From Devosia sp. 66-22 (GTDB lineage Bacteria; Pseudomonadota; Alphaproteobacteria; Rhizobiales; Devosiaceae): 64,000 nt of DNA. Shown here piece after piece: positions 1 to 9,403 of the stretch. Where the stretch lies: NCBI GenBank assembly GCA_001899065.1, contig MKUZ01000018.1, forward strand, positions 216,840 through 280,839, given 5' to 3'. The position numbers and the translations under genes are program-made. A model generated the notes under the pieces. That model worked only from the letters and a program-made list of their open reading frames with translations. It was not told the origin of the DNA and made no database searches. Every line of letters begins with the position of its first letter. Position 1 is the first letter of the stretch.

Positions 1-13
1 CTGACCCGACGGC

Positions 14-1222
14 TTACTCCGCCGGCACCTCGGCGGGGCTGCGCGGGCGTGCCCCCAGCGTGAGCTGGGTGATGACGAAAGCGAGGATGGCGCAGGCGGC
101 GAAGGCGATCACCATCGGGCGCGCGGTGCCGTCGCCGAAGGCACCGACAATTCCCATCACCACCGAGGCGGCGATCATCTGCACGGTGCCCATCAGCGCC
201 GAGGCCGACCCCGCGATGTCGCCCTGTTCCTCCATGGCCAGCACGCCGGTCGAAGGCAGCACGAGGCCGAGGAACCCGAAGGCGACGAACATGAAGCCGC
301 CCAGCACGAAGACGCTGTCGATCCCCGCCATCACCACGGCGAACAGGGTGAGCATGGAGGCCGTGTAGCCGGCCACTGCGACGCGCACGACGCGATTGAG
401 CCCGAAGCGGCCGACCAGCCAGCCTGTCATCTGGCTCACGGCGAAGAAGCTGACGGCATTCACCGAGAAGGCGAGCGAGTATTGCGTGGGCGTCAGGCCG
501 TAATGGTCGATGTACACGAAGCTCGAATTGCCCAGGAAGGCCATGAAGCTCGACATGCCGAACGTGCCGATCAGCGTGAGGCCGAGGAAGCGCCAGTCGC
601 GCAGCAGAGTTCCATAGGCGCGCAGGGCGCTGCCGAGGCCTGAGTCGAGCCGGGCTTCACGCGGCCGCGTCTCGCGCAGAGCGAAGACCAGCAGCAACAG
701 GCCCAGCACGCCGACCACCGTCATCACCCAGAACATCGCGCGCCAATCGCCGAAGGCGATGACGAGGCTACCCGAGAGCGGGGCGAGGATCGGCGACACC
801 GAGAACACCAGCATGATGAGGCTCATCAGCTGGGCGGCTTCGGCACCGGTGTAATTGTCGCGCACGATGGCGCGCGGCAGCGACATGCTCGCACAGGCGC
901 CGACGCCCTGAAGGAAGCGGAAGAGGATGAGCATGTCGGCATTGGGCGCGAGCGCGCAGCCGACCGAGCCGACGACGAAGACCGCCATGCCGAAGTAGAG
1001 CGGGGGCTTGCGTCCGAACATGTCGCTGAGCGGACCGTAGACGAGCTGGCAGACAGCGACGGCGGCCATGTAGGCCATGAGACTGCGCTGGATCACGGCG
1101 TCGGACGCGCCGAGGTCGACACCTATCGCCGGCAGCGCCGGCAGATACATGTCGATGGCGAGCGGGCCGATCACCGAGAGCAGGCCGAGAATGACGGCGG
1201 TGCGAACGAGTTGTGCGTTCAT
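14..1222 (-). CDS. Bcr/CflA-family multidrug efflux MFS transporter
   Basis: A 402-residue inner-membrane protein with about 12 hydrophobic segments. The N-terminus (LSVIGPLAIDMYLPALPAI) is the typical Bcr/CflA opening, and the loop after helix 2 has the MFS motif A form YGPLSDMFGRKP. Family members are proton-driven drug:H+ antiporters (DHA1 type); the substrate cannot be read from sequence. Length is normal for the family. It stands alone, with about 280 bases before the kup stop codon in which I see no gene. Confidence 0.9.
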   Translation of the reverse strand: MNAQLVRTAVILGLLSVIGPLAIDMYLPALPAIGVDLGASDAVIQRSLMAYMAAVAVCQLVYGPLSDMFGRKPPLYFGMAVFVVGSVGCALAPNADMLILFRFLQGVGACASMSLPRAIVRDNYTGAEAAQLMSLIMLVFSVSPILAPLSGSLVIAFGDWRAMFWVMTVVGVLGLLLLVFALRETRPREARLDSGLGSALRAYGTLLRDWRFLGLTLIGTFGMSSFMAFLGNSSFVYIDHYGLTPTQYSLAFSVNAVSFFAVSQMTGWLVGRFGLNRVVRVAVAGYTASMLTLFAVVMAGIDSVFVLGGFMFVAFGFLGLVLPSTGVLAMEEQGDIAGSASALMGTVQMIAASVVMGIVGAFGDGTARPMVIAFAACAILAFVITQLTLGARPRSPAEVPAE

Positions 1223-1500
1223 GACAAAGGCTTTCCTGCGAAGACGAATGAGCCGTCCGGCGACGTGCCGGCTGGCCGAAAACTGACGATTGAATGGACG
1301 AGCGCAGCCCTCACCGGCGCTCGAAGGAGGCTTCTGGCCTCAGGCGGTCTGAATCATTGTCGGATCACTCCCGTCCGAACTGGAGCAGCAGAGTATCGTC
1401 ACCTAACGATGAAGCCACCCGGAATTGACGCATCCCAGCCATGCGCGGGCGTTGCATGCTCCGATGTGCCTTGCATGCGCCGCCGCGTGCGGGATCACGG

Positions 1501-3423
1501 CTACAGCAGGACCTGAGTGCCGATCTCGACGACGCGTCCCGTGGGGATGTGGAAGTACTCGGTGGCGTCGGTGGCGTTGCGGGCGAGAGCGATGAACATC
1601 CGGTCGAGCCAGATGGGCAGGCCCTTGGGCGACGCCTTGAGCGAGCGGCGGCTGAGGAAGAAGGAGGTCGACATGATGTCGAACTTCCAGCCGAGCTTGC
1701 GCGCGAGCGCCAGCGCCTTGGGGATGTTGGGTGTCTCGATGAAGCCGAAGCGCACGACGACCCGGTAGAACAGGTCGTTGTAGGCGTCGATCGTCACCTT
1801 CTCGTCGTCAGGGACGCGCGGCGTATCGGCCGTCAGCACGGTTAGAATGACGTTGTGCTCGTGCAGTACCTTGTAGTGCTTGAGGCTGTGGAGCAGGGCA
1901 GTGGGGGCGCCCTCGATGTCGGAAGTGAGGAACACCGCAGTCCCGGGGACGATCGTCGGTTTCTTCTTGGCAAGGTTCTCGACAAGGAACTGCAGCGGAA
2001 CTTCGTCGCGCCGGGTCTTTTCAGCGAGGCGCCGGCGGCCCTGGATCCATACGGTCATGATGCCGGCAACGACCAGCGCCACTGCGGCGGGCACCCAGCC
2101 GCCCTGGAACAGCTTCACGACATTGGCGGTGAAGAAGCCGATGTCGACCACGAGGAACGGGATCATCACGACGAGGGTGGGAACGAGGTGCCATTTCCAG
2201 ACGCGGTACATCACGACGCCTAGGAGGATCGTCGTGACCAGCATTACGCCGGACACAGCGATGCCGTAGGCGTTCGAGAGCGATGCCGAACTGCCGAAGG
2301 CGATCACGAGGATGATTACCAGGACCATCAGGATGGAGTTGATCTGCGGCATGTAGATCTGGCCGCTCTGGGTTTCGGACGTATGCCGGACTGTCATGCG
2401 CGGCAGCAGGTTGAGCGCGATCGCCTGCCGGGCCAGCGAATAGGTGCCGGTGATCACCGCCTGGCTCGCGATGATGGTTGCCGCCGTGGCGAAGATCACG
2501 ATGGCCACCTGCGACCATTCAGGGAACATCTCGAAGAACGGATTGGTGATCTGCGCGAGGTCGTGCGACAGCACGAACGCGCCCTGGCCGAAGTAGTTGA
2601 GCAGGAGCGCCGGAAACACGAGCGAGAACCAGGCGATCACGATCGGCTTGCGGCCGAAATGGCCGAGATCGACGTAGAGACCCTCGACGCCAGTGACGGC
2701 GAGGAACACTGCGCCGAGCACGATCAGCGCCAGCCCCGGATGGGTGAACAGGAACACTGCGCCATAGGACGGGTTCAGTGCCCACAGCACCGCCGGGTAT
2801 TCGATGATGCGCCACAGTCCACAGGCGCCAAGGACGATGAACCACAGCGCGGTCACGGGGCCGAAGACCCGCGCGACGCCGCCGGTGCCGAAGCGCTGCA
2901 CGGCGAAGAGGCCGATGATGAGCACGAGCGTGATCGGCACGATCCAGCGCTCAAACTGCGGCGCGACGACAGAGATGCCTTCGACTGCCGATAGTACGGA
3001 GACCGCCGGAGTGATGATGGCGTCGCCGAGGAAGAGCCCGGCACCGATGACGCCCATGCCGATGATCCAGCGTGGCCGCTTGGCGAAGCTGCCGGCGGCG
3101 AGCGACATCAGCGACAGCGTGCCGCCTTCGCCCTTGTTGTCGGCGCGGGTGACGAAGAAGATGTATTTGATGGTGACGATGATCGTCAGCGCCCAGATGA
3201 TGAGCGACAGCAGGCCGAGGATTTCGACCGAGGTCTCCTGCGCGGCCGGCCGGATGAACAACGCCTGGCGGAAGGCATAGAGCGGACTCGTACCGATGTC
3301 GCCATAGACGACGCCCAGGGCGCCGAGGACCAGGACGGGAAGATGCTTGTTGGTGTCGTGGCCGCCCGCGGGGGTCGCGACGTCACCGGTCGCCGGGGCG
3401 CCGGATGCGGTCGTCTGCGTCAT
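1501..3423 (-). CDS. kup: Kup/Trk-D type potassium uptake protein
   Basis: A 640-residue KUP/HAK/KT transporter for low-affinity proton-coupled K+ uptake across the inner membrane. The diagnostic motif GVVYGDIGTSPLYAF lies near residues 37-51. Roughly 12 membrane segments fill residues 30-450, followed by a cytoplasmic C-terminal domain. Length and layout are full size for the family. The ribosome binding site before this ATG is weak. The gene is monocistronic: the next minus-strand gene upstream ends more than 200 bases away. Confidence 0.95.
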   Translation of the reverse strand: MTQTTASGAPATGDVATPAGGHDTNKHLPVLVLGALGVVYGDIGTSPLYAFRQALFIRPAAQETSVEILGLLSLIIWALTIIVTIKYIFFVTRADNKGEGGTLSLMSLAAGSFAKRPRWIIGMGVIGAGLFLGDAIITPAVSVLSAVEGISVVAPQFERWIVPITLVLIIGLFAVQRFGTGGVARVFGPVTALWFIVLGACGLWRIIEYPAVLWALNPSYGAVFLFTHPGLALIVLGAVFLAVTGVEGLYVDLGHFGRKPIVIAWFSLVFPALLLNYFGQGAFVLSHDLAQITNPFFEMFPEWSQVAIVIFATAATIIASQAVITGTYSLARQAIALNLLPRMTVRHTSETQSGQIYMPQINSILMVLVIILVIAFGSSASLSNAYGIAVSGVMLVTTILLGVVMYRVWKWHLVPTLVVMIPFLVVDIGFFTANVVKLFQGGWVPAAVALVVAGIMTVWIQGRRRLAEKTRRDEVPLQFLVENLAKKKPTIVPGTAVFLTSDIEGAPTALLHSLKHYKVLHEHNVILTVLTADTPRVPDDEKVTIDAYNDLFYRVVVRFGFIETPNIPKALALARKLGWKFDIMSTSFFLSRRSLKASPKGLPIWLDRMFIALARNATDATEYFHIPTGRVVEIGTQVLL

Positions 3424-3579
3424 ATAGCTTTCATAGCCCCTTTATGAGGCGGGCGGCTCTCTACACCCGACCCATGTCGCGTTCAACCGCTCTGTTGGGG
3501 ACAGGTTAGCAAGAAAGTTCCTGCAGGAAACGTCTTGACGGCCGCTTTGTTCACTCCTTGAGCGGAGGGCAAAATGCGA

Positions 3580-3605
3580 AGGGCGGCGCCTCGCGGCGCC
3601 GCCCT
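3580..3605 (-). terminator. Strong hairpin terminator after the FMN reductase gene
   Basis: A perfect 11-bp stem (AGGGCGGCGCC / GGCGCCGCCCT) with a four-base loop. On the minus strand it is followed by TTCGCATTTTG. It lies 45 bases past the stop of the reductase gene and before the kup promoter region, so it should separate these two units. Confidence 0.75.
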
Positions 3606-3649
3606 CGTCCGGACAGAAGGAGAAGGTCCGGGCGATTCCCGGCCCGGGA

Positions 3650-4252
3650 TCAGGCAGCCTTCGCGGCGACCTGGTCGGTCTCACGAGCGGTCCTGGTGGC
3701 ATTGGCCCACCAGGCGAGATTGTCGAACAGGTCCTTGGTGTAACCGACCTGGCCGGCGAGCACTTCGTCCCAGGTCTTCTGGCCCATGTAGACGGCGCCG
3801 AAATCGGAGCCACCGATGTGGATGCCGTGACGGACGGAAACGGCCTGCAGCTCCACGAAGATGTTGCGCAGGTGCTCGACCGCGCGCGCGCCGCCTACCG
3901 AACCGTAGCTCACATAGGCCACGGCCTTCTTCATGAAGGGCTTGTAGGCCCAGTCGATGGCGTTCTTGAGCGCGCCGGGGACCGAGCGGTTGTACTCGGC
4001 GGTGACGACGATGTAGCCGTCGAATTCGTTCAGCTTGGCCTGCCACTTGGCGGCGACTTCATTGGGAGTGGGCATCCAGAAATCGGAGGCCGGCGCGTCG
4101 AACAGCGGCAGCGGATAGTCCTTGAGGTCCACGACCTCGACGTCGAACAGGCCCGATTCCTTGGCCAGCTTGGCGATCCAGTTGGCCGGCTTGTCGCCAT
4201 GACGGGTGGGACGGACGCTGCCGATGATGACGGCGATCTTGGGCTTGGTCAT
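3650..4252 (-). CDS. NADPH-dependent FMN reductase family protein
   Basis: A 200-residue flavodoxin-like protein. It has the FMN phosphate loop GSVRPTRHG at residues 11-19, EYNRSVPGALKNAIDW at 86-101 and YGSVGGARA at 116-124, all standard for the NADPH-dependent FMN/quinone reductase family. The physiological acceptor (flavin, quinone, chromate or azo compound) is not defined by sequence. The reading frame stays open upstream to 4351, but homology begins at MTKPKIAVIIGS, so I start it at 4252, with TGGAGAG upstream as a ribosome site. It is a single-gene unit closed by a hairpin. Confidence 0.9.
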   Translation of the reverse strand: MTKPKIAVIIGSVRPTRHGDKPANWIAKLAKESGLFDVEVVDLKDYPLPLFDAPASDFWMPTPNEVAAKWQAKLNEFDGYIVVTAEYNRSVPGALKNAIDWAYKPFMKKAVAYVSYGSVGGARAVEHLRNIFVELQAVSVRHGIHIGGSDFGAVYMGQKTWDEVLAGQVGYTKDLFDNLAWWANATRTARETDQVAAKAA

Positions 4253-4495
4253 TTTGTAGTGCTCTCCAGTAACAAATCGTAACTGGGTGCGCATATGTGC
4301 CCATCCATCCCGACGCGCAAGCGGGTACGATCTGCTGCCGAGCGAACACATCGTTCATCGGGGTAAGCCCATGTCCGCTAGGCACAATTGTGTGCGCATA
4401 GGTTGGCCGCCGGGTTGCGCGGCTGGTCGGCACCGATCGGAGGCCGGCGCCTCCGATCGGTCATACTTCGCGTCGCGATTGTTCGATGATAGCGA

Positions 4496-5251
4496 TCAGC
4501 CGCCGAGGATGGCCCGGTACTTTCGGACAGTCTCGGCAAAGCCATAGAGCAGAGCGTCGGCCGTCAGGGCGTGACCGATCGAGCACTCCTCGAGATCGGG
4601 AATCGCGGCGACCAGCGCCGGTAGATTGTCGAGCGTCAGATCGTGGCCGGCGTTGACGCCGATCCCCGCCCCACCGCGTGCGGCGCGTATTCCGGCCTTC
4701 CGGCAGGCGTCGGCGGTTGCCTTGAGCCGGGCCAGTTCGGCCGCGGCGTCGCCGCCAGGGTGCCCATAGGGGCCGGTGTAGAGCTCGATGCGGTCCGCAC
4801 CCACTTCGGCCGCGAGCGCCGCGACCGAGGGATCGGCATCGACGAACAGCGATACGCGGATTGCGCAGTTCTGCAGCCGCTCGATCGCCTCGGCCAGCAT
4901 CGTCCCATGTGCGCCGATGTCCCAGCCATGATCGGACGTCGCCTGGCCGGGGTCGTCGGGGACGAACGTCGCCTGGTCCGGCCGCACCACCTCGCACAGC
5001 CGCAAAAAGTCTTCGCTCGGATAGCCCTCGATGTTGAACTCGCGGTCCTGCCATTCATCGCGCAGCAGGTCGGAGAGCGCGAAGACATCGGAGCGCCGGA
5101 TGTGTCGCTCGTCCGGGCGTGGGTGCACGGTGATGCCATCGGCGCCTGCGGCGAGGCACACACGTGCCACGCCGGTCACGCTTGGCCAGGGCAAATCCCG
5201 GCGGTTGCGGAGCTGTGCCACGGCATTGAGATTCACGGAAAGGTCAGTCAT
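4496..5251 (-). CDS. pdxJ: Pyridoxine 5'-phosphate synthase
   Basis: A 251-residue TIM-barrel enzyme that condenses 1-deoxyxylulose 5-phosphate with 3-amino-2-oxopropyl phosphate in the last ring-closing step of the DXP-dependent vitamin B6 pathway (cytoplasm). Visible landmarks are the N-terminal strand [13 protein letters not shown], the active-site loop [11 protein letters not shown] (His43, Arg45, Arg49, His50), the [11 protein letters not shown] region and ELYTGPYG near the C-terminal phosphate site. Length fits the family (about 240-250). No other pdx gene is adjacent. Confidence 0.93.
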   Translation of the reverse strand: MTDLSVNLNAVAQLRNRRDLPWPSVTGVARVCLAAGADGITVHPRPDERHIRRSDVFALSDLLRDEWQDREFNIEGYPSEDFLRLCEVVRPDQATFVPDDPGQATSDHGWDIGAHGTMLAEAIERLQNCAIRVSLFVDADPSVAALAAEVGADRIELYTGPYGHPGGDAAAELARLKATADACRKAGIRAARGGAGIGVNAGHDLTLDNLPALVAAIPDLEECSIGHALTADALLYGFAETVRKYRAILGG

Positions 5252-5383
5252 GGCGCACGCTTACACCGGAGGACGATCCGGTTGAAGTGCGACTTCCGGG
5301 GGGCGAAAGCAGTCTGCCCGCTGCCTCCCGTCCGGGAGGGCGTATCAAGATACTTGCGTAGATGTACTAACTTCGTGTTAACT

Positions 5384-5409
5384 AGTGGCGGCTGTGGGGA
5401 GCCGCTACT
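5384..5409 (+). other. Hairpin plus T-rich tract in the leader of the RTX gene
   Basis: AGTGGCGGCT pairs with AGCCGCTACT (10 bp, one G-T wobble) around a GTGGGG loop and is followed by TTTGATAATTTTGCTTTTTG. This looks like an intrinsic terminator on the plus strand, but no plus-strand gene ends before it. It may be an attenuator in the leader of the RTX gene, the end of a small RNA, or chance structure in an AT-rich promoter region. Confidence 0.4.
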
Positions 5410-5462
5410 TTGATAATTTTGCTTTTTGCTTGCTTTGATCATGTTTCCAGCGTGGTGGAGGA

Positions 5463-8189
5463 ATGTCCGCCGGCACGCTGATCGTTCATCAAGTCTTTGA
5501 TGTACTGACAGATCTCCACGCGCTGACACGCGTTGGGGTATCAAGTACTTCGACAATCTATGTTGACGACCCTGCAAACCTGGCAGTCCGGATCGTCTTT
5601 ACGAACGATCCGGCTGCTCCGGGCTTTGCCTCTTCCTTCATCATCGACGCTGGTGTCGGGACGTCACCCTATGCGGAAGGCGACTACGCCGTTTCGCTCG
5701 GCGCGTTCGAAGCGGCGCTGACGGTCGGCGGCATCACCGCGGCCCTGGCGGTCCTCATCCAGAACCTCGGAACACTTGCGCTGGCGCCGGGGGCAAGCAC
5801 TGATCTCGTCAGCCTCAAGCCCGGCCTCACCATCGAGGGCAACGACGAAGGCACGAGCTTCGTAGCCTCTCACGCGGCGACGACGGTCAACGCCGGCGGG
5901 GGTGACGACACGATTAGCTACACGATGAGCTTCGACGGCGGCCAGTTCAACGGCGGCGGCGGGTACGACACGCTTGCCTTCGATAGTTCGGCGGGACTAG
6001 TCGACGTGTACCTGCTTGATACCTCGATCCTCTTTACCACCGCCGGCTTTCCTCCCGAAGCGTTCGCTCAGTCCTTCACCGGCATTGAGTTCTTCCGCGG
6101 TTCCCAGACCATCGATCGTTTCTGGACCCTGGGCGAAGGGGTACGGTTCGAAGGCGGCGCAGGGGAGGATACGTTCGCCTTGACCTCTGGTGCTCCGGTT
6201 CTAACCGACATCGTCGATTATGGCGGTGAGGATGGCGGGCAGGGGATCGTCGTCAATCTGGGTTTCGATCCGCTCGACATCGCCGGCATGGCGGATGATC
6301 TCGAGTCGGCGTTGATGGATGCCCTGGGGGCGGGGACCGCGCCCGCGAACGGCCAGGTCCGCGACACCTTCGGGAGTATCGACGCCATCACGACGGGCTA
6401 CATCGTCGAGGGCACCGACGCGGCCGACTTCTTCTTTGGCTCGAGCAGCGATGACGCCTTTGTCGGCGATGGCGGTGCGGACCACTTCTTTGGCGGCGAC
6501 GGCAACGACGGGATCGAGGGCGGAGCAGATATCGACACGTTCTATCTGAACGGGGATCGCGACGACTACATCGTCGACGTGGCGCACGGGATCGTCACGA
6601 TCGAGGCCAGGGATGGCAGCGGGATCGATACGGTCACCGGTGTTGAGCTGTTTTCCTTCGCAGGGGATGTGAAGACCGTCGCGCAGTTGACGCCAGTGGT
6701 GGCTGATCCGCCGGCTGCCGCCAATGATGACAACAGCGGAGATCCGGTTGTCGAAGCCGGCGCCGGTATGGCGGGAGACAGCAGGGCACAGGGCGATGTT
6801 CTCGCCAACGATGTCGACACCAGCGACCCAATCACTGTCGTTGGCATTCGCGCCGGGAATGCGGGTGGGTATGCGCTCGTTGGGGCGCCGGCGACGATCG
6901 TGGGCATCTACGGAACGCTGACCATCAAGCAGGACGGTAGTTGGAACTACGTCCTCGACAACAGCAGGGCAGCGACCAATGCGATCGCCGCGGGCACGAC
7001 GGTCCATGACGTCTTCACCTACAAGATCGCGGCTGGAGCCGATACCGACGAAGCAATGCTCGACATCTCGATTGCGGGCAGCAACGACGCTCCGGTCTTC
7101 GCGAGCCCTGCCGCCTCGCACGCGGTCAACGAGAATACCACCGTCGTCGCGAGCCTGTCGGCCCTCGATATCGACGGACCATTCCTGGGCTTTGGTCTCG
7201 CGGGTCCCGATGCAGCAGCTTTCACGATCGACGGAACAGTCCTGCGGTTTGTCGCGGCCCCGGACCACGAGGCGACGGGGGACAGCGATGGAGACAACGT
7301 CTACGAGGTGACGGTGGTCGCGTCGGACGGATCGCTCATCGACACGCGCAGCATAAGTGTGATCGTTCTAGATGCGGCGGGCGGGACCATCGAAGGAACG
7401 CCTGTCGCCGATCGGATCGACCTGTTCCACGCCGTCGGCGGCAAGACGGCGACGGGCGAGGAGGATATGATCCGCGGCAATAGCGGAAAAGACTCCATCG
7501 CGGGCGCCGGTGGCGACGACACGCTGATGGGCGGCAAGGGCGATGACTGGCTGAGCGGCGACGCGGGCAACGATGTCCTCCAGGGCGGAGCCGGGAAGGA
7601 CCGGCTCGACGGTGGCGAAGGCGCCGACACCGCGGACTATTCCGACGCCGGCAAGTCGGTCGTGCTGACGCTCAAGGGAGGGCTTTACGCGCGTGCGCGC
7701 GTTGGCGGCGTGGCGGACGACGCGCTCAGGAACATCGAGAACATCGCGGGCGGACAGCGGGCCGACAAGCTCACCGGCGATGGCGGTGCAAATGTGCTGT
7801 GGGGCAATGGCGGCAACGACGTGCTTGCCGGACGGAGCGGCGCCGACCTGCTGGTCGGCGGAGTGGGCCGGGACAAGTTCGTCTTCGATACGAGGCCCGG
7901 CGGAGCGAACGTCGATCTCGTCCTGGACTTCGCGCACAATGTCGACCGACTTGCCCTTGACGACAAGGTGTTCAAGGGCATCGGCTCGGGGCTGAGCCCG
8001 GTCGAGTTCTACGCTGCGGCCGGCGCCACCAGTGGCGCAGATCGGAATGACCGTATCATCTACAACACGGCCACCGGCGACCTCTATTACGACCGCGACG
8101 GAAACAAGCCCGGCGGATACGCCGCGGTTCTCTTTGCAACCCTGAGCGGCGCGCCGGCGATCGACGCGGGCGACTTCCAGATCGTCTAG
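5463..8189 (+). CDS. RTX-type calcium-binding protein with VCBS and cadherin-like domains
   Basis: A 908-residue acidic protein with no N-terminal signal peptide. Glycine/aspartate-rich RTX nonapeptide repeats (GGxGxDxxx) lie near residues 143-166, 316-353 and 640-800. Between the last two blocks are a VCBS-like repeat (about 418-539) and a cadherin-like domain (about 539-636, with VNENTTV and FAAPDHEATGD-like Ca2+ motifs). The C-terminus (YYDRDGN...LFATLSGAPAIDAGDFQIV) is the usual uncleaved tail of type I secreted RTX proteins, so export through an ABC/HlyD/TolC channel and a surface or adhesin role are likely. No hlyBD-type genes are in the window. Unusually, the GGAGGA Shine-Dalgarno sequence abuts the ATG directly. 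The first 130 residues match nothing I recognise. Confidence 0.85.
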   Translation: MSAGTLIVHQVFDVLTDLHALTRVGVSSTSTIYVDDPANLAVRIVFTNDPAAPGFASSFIIDAGVGTSPYAEGDYAVSLGAFEAALTVGGITAALAVLIQNLGTLALAPGASTDLVSLKPGLTIEGNDEGTSFVASHAATTVNAGGGDDTISYTMSFDGGQFNGGGGYDTLAFDSSAGLVDVYLLDTSILFTTAGFPPEAFAQSFTGIEFFRGSQTIDRFWTLGEGVRFEGGAGEDTFALTSGAPVLTDIVDYGGEDGGQGIVVNLGFDPLDIAGMADDLESALMDALGAGTAPANGQVRDTFGSIDAITTGYIVEGTDAADFFFGSSSDDAFVGDGGADHFFGGDGNDGIEGGADIDTFYLNGDRDDYIVDVAHGIVTIEARDGSGIDTVTGVELFSFAGDVKTVAQLTPVVADPPAAANDDNSGDPVVEAGAGMAGDSRAQGDVLANDVDTSDPITVVGIRAGNAGGYALVGAPATIVGIYGTLTIKQDGSWNYVLDNSRAATNAIAAGTTVHDVFTYKIAAGADTDEAMLDISIAGSNDAPVFASPAASHAVNENTTVVASLSALDIDGPFLGFGLAGPDAAAFTIDGTVLRFVAAPDHEATGDSDGDNVYEVTVVASDGSLIDTRSISVIVLDAAGGTIEGTPVADRIDLFHAVGGKTATGEEDMIRGNSGKDSIAGAGGDDTLMGGKGDDWLSGDAGNDVLQGGAGKDRLDGGEGADTADYSDAGKSVVLTLKGGLYARARVGGVADDALRNIENIAGGQRADKLTGDGGANVLWGNGGNDVLAGRSGADLLVGGVGRDKFVFDTRPGGANVDLVLDFAHNVDRLALDDKVFKGIGSGLSPVEFYAAAGATSGADRNDRIIYNTATGDLYYDRDGNKPGGYAAVLFATLSGAPAIDAGDFQIV

Positions 8190-8192
8190 CGG

Positions 8193-8624
8193 TCAGCCTT
8201 TGGGAATGTCGGGGCAGACATAGGGGACAGTGGCGGGCGTGTAGCGCTCTTCGTCCATGCCGGCAATCTTGAGCACCAGTTCGTCGGCGCTCACCGTGAC
8301 GATGTCTGCCTTGATCTCCATGCCATCTTCGTTCCAGCTCACGGCGTTGTCGCCGGCCTTCTGCCAGGCAGAGAGGCGATGGGTCTCCCAGCACGAATCC
8401 TGGACCAGCGTTCCATCGGAAAGGAAGATCTTGATGACCCCGGGTAGCGACTGGTCGTCGCCAGCCTTCACCCAGACGCGGTCGGTCAGGTCGTCGCCGT
8501 CATCGCTGTCGGCACTCGACTCGGTTGCGGGTGTCGATGTGGCCTGGGCGGCAGCGGGGAGCGTGGCGACGGCACCGACGCCCCACAGGCTCAGGAGGGC
8601 GAAAATGGCGGCCTTGCTGGTCAT
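8193..8624 (-). CDS. Small exported protein of unknown function
   Basis: A 143-residue protein with a clear Sec signal peptide (hydrophobic residues 5-22, probable cleavage after Ala-Ala-Ala near 26). The mature part has two cysteines (DSCWETHRL and PYVCPDI) that could form a disulphide, and is otherwise acidic with short beta-like stretches. I do not recognise the family. It converges on the RTX gene with only three bases between stop codons, so the two transcripts must overlap unless terminated inside the coding regions. Confidence 0.75.
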   Translation of the reverse strand: MTSKAAIFALLSLWGVGAVATLPAAAQATSTPATESSADSDDGDDLTDRVWVKAGDDQSLPGVIKIFLSDGTLVQDSCWETHRLSAWQKAGDNAVSWNEDGMEIKADIVTVSADELVLKIAGMDEERYTPATVPYVCPDIPKG

Positions 8625-8699
8625 GGGATACTCCTCGGTCGTGCCGACGCGGCGGGTCGGATGTCAGTCGCCAAACACGGCGACATTTCGGCGAAAACG

Positions 8700-9356
8700 T
8701 TACTGCCGCCTGAAACTTGCAAATGTGTAGCCGGTGCCGCTTTCGATCAGCCCGGCCGCGGTCGCCGTGAGGCGGAACTCGGCGATCTCGCCGGCCGCGA
8801 GTGCGATCTCCGGCGGGGCGGCCTTGCCGTTCACCACTACCTCTCCGCCGGCGAGAAGAGTCAGCGGCTCGTCGCCGTCGTTGCACAGCGTGACGGCGAT
8901 GATCGAAGGGTCGAGGCGCGGGCGCGGCGAGATGTCCGCGGCGACTGTATGGAAGATGTCGCCGAAGGGCTGCAGCAGTCGGAACGCCAGATCGGTCGCG
9001 CCACTGTTGGTGGGCAGCGCCACGATCGCGGCGAGGCGATGCTCGGGCTTCGCGCCGAACGGAACGATGGCGAGCGGGGTGCGCAGCTCGGCGAAGGTGT
9101 CGAAGCCGACGCTGACGCAGCGCGGTTCGCTCGCAATCGGCGCGAGCGTTTCGAGGCGGGAAACGAGGGTCTGGAGATTGGCGGCGCACTCGGCGGCACC
9201 GGGCTGCGGGATACGGAGCTGCGCAGTAGCTTCGGCAGGCTGCCCGGTCGTTGCGACACGTCCGATGTTGCTCACCGAAACGGTGGAATGCAACTCGGGG
9301 GCGCAGGCGGCGAGAAGGGGGAGGGCGAGCAGGCTCGCGAGAGGGCGGAGATGCAT
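8700..9356 (-). CDS. Lipoprotein of unknown function (paralogue 1)
   Basis: A 218-residue protein with a lipoprotein signal: LALPLLAAC at residues 10-18, with Cys18 as the lipidated residue. The mature part is clearly related along its whole length to the next gene upstream (9404-10087). Shared elements are CAPE..STV after the lipobox, LR.PQ.G..EC, LETLAP/LSALAP, ALxIVP, LxLQP, DPSxxxVxLxNDxDE and a C-terminal F-x-x-G-x-x-Y-x-F-A stretch. Two cysteines (about 55 and 77) are conserved between the copies. The function is not known to me. Confidence 0.75.
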   Translation of the reverse strand: MHLRPLASLLALPLLAACAPELHSTVSVSNIGRVATTGQPAEATAQLRIPQPGAAECAANLQTLVSRLETLAPIASEPRCVSVGFDTFAELRTPLAIVPFGAKPEHRLAAIVALPTNSGATDLAFRLLQPFGDIFHTVAADISPRPRLDPSIIAVTLCNDGDEPLTLLAGGEVVVNGKAAPPEIALAAGEIAEFRLTATAAGLIESGTGYTFASFRRQ

Positions 9357-9373
9357 GGACGCTCGGGGGGAAT

Positions 9374-9395
9374 GGAGCCGCCGCGAGGCGGCTCC
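9374..9395 (-). terminator. Hairpin terminator between the two lipoprotein genes
   Basis: A perfect 9-bp stem GGAGCCGCC / GGCGGCTCC with a GCGA loop, just past the stop of the 9404-10087 gene, followed on the minus strand by ATTCCCC. It may attenuate rather than block read-through into the second paralogue, since only 47 bases separate the genes. Confidence 0.6.
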
Positions 9396-9403
9396 GATGG
9401 GTG

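Noticed and set aside
1223-1500. Possible small gene or RNA between the efflux pump and kup
   Set aside because: Short frames here lack ribosome sites and family likeness, and I see no stable conserved-looking structure.
5890-7860. Repeated GC-rich units that might suggest a CRISPR or satellite array
   Set aside because: They are codon-level repeats of RTX nonapeptides within one long frame; units vary in sequence and there are no spacers.
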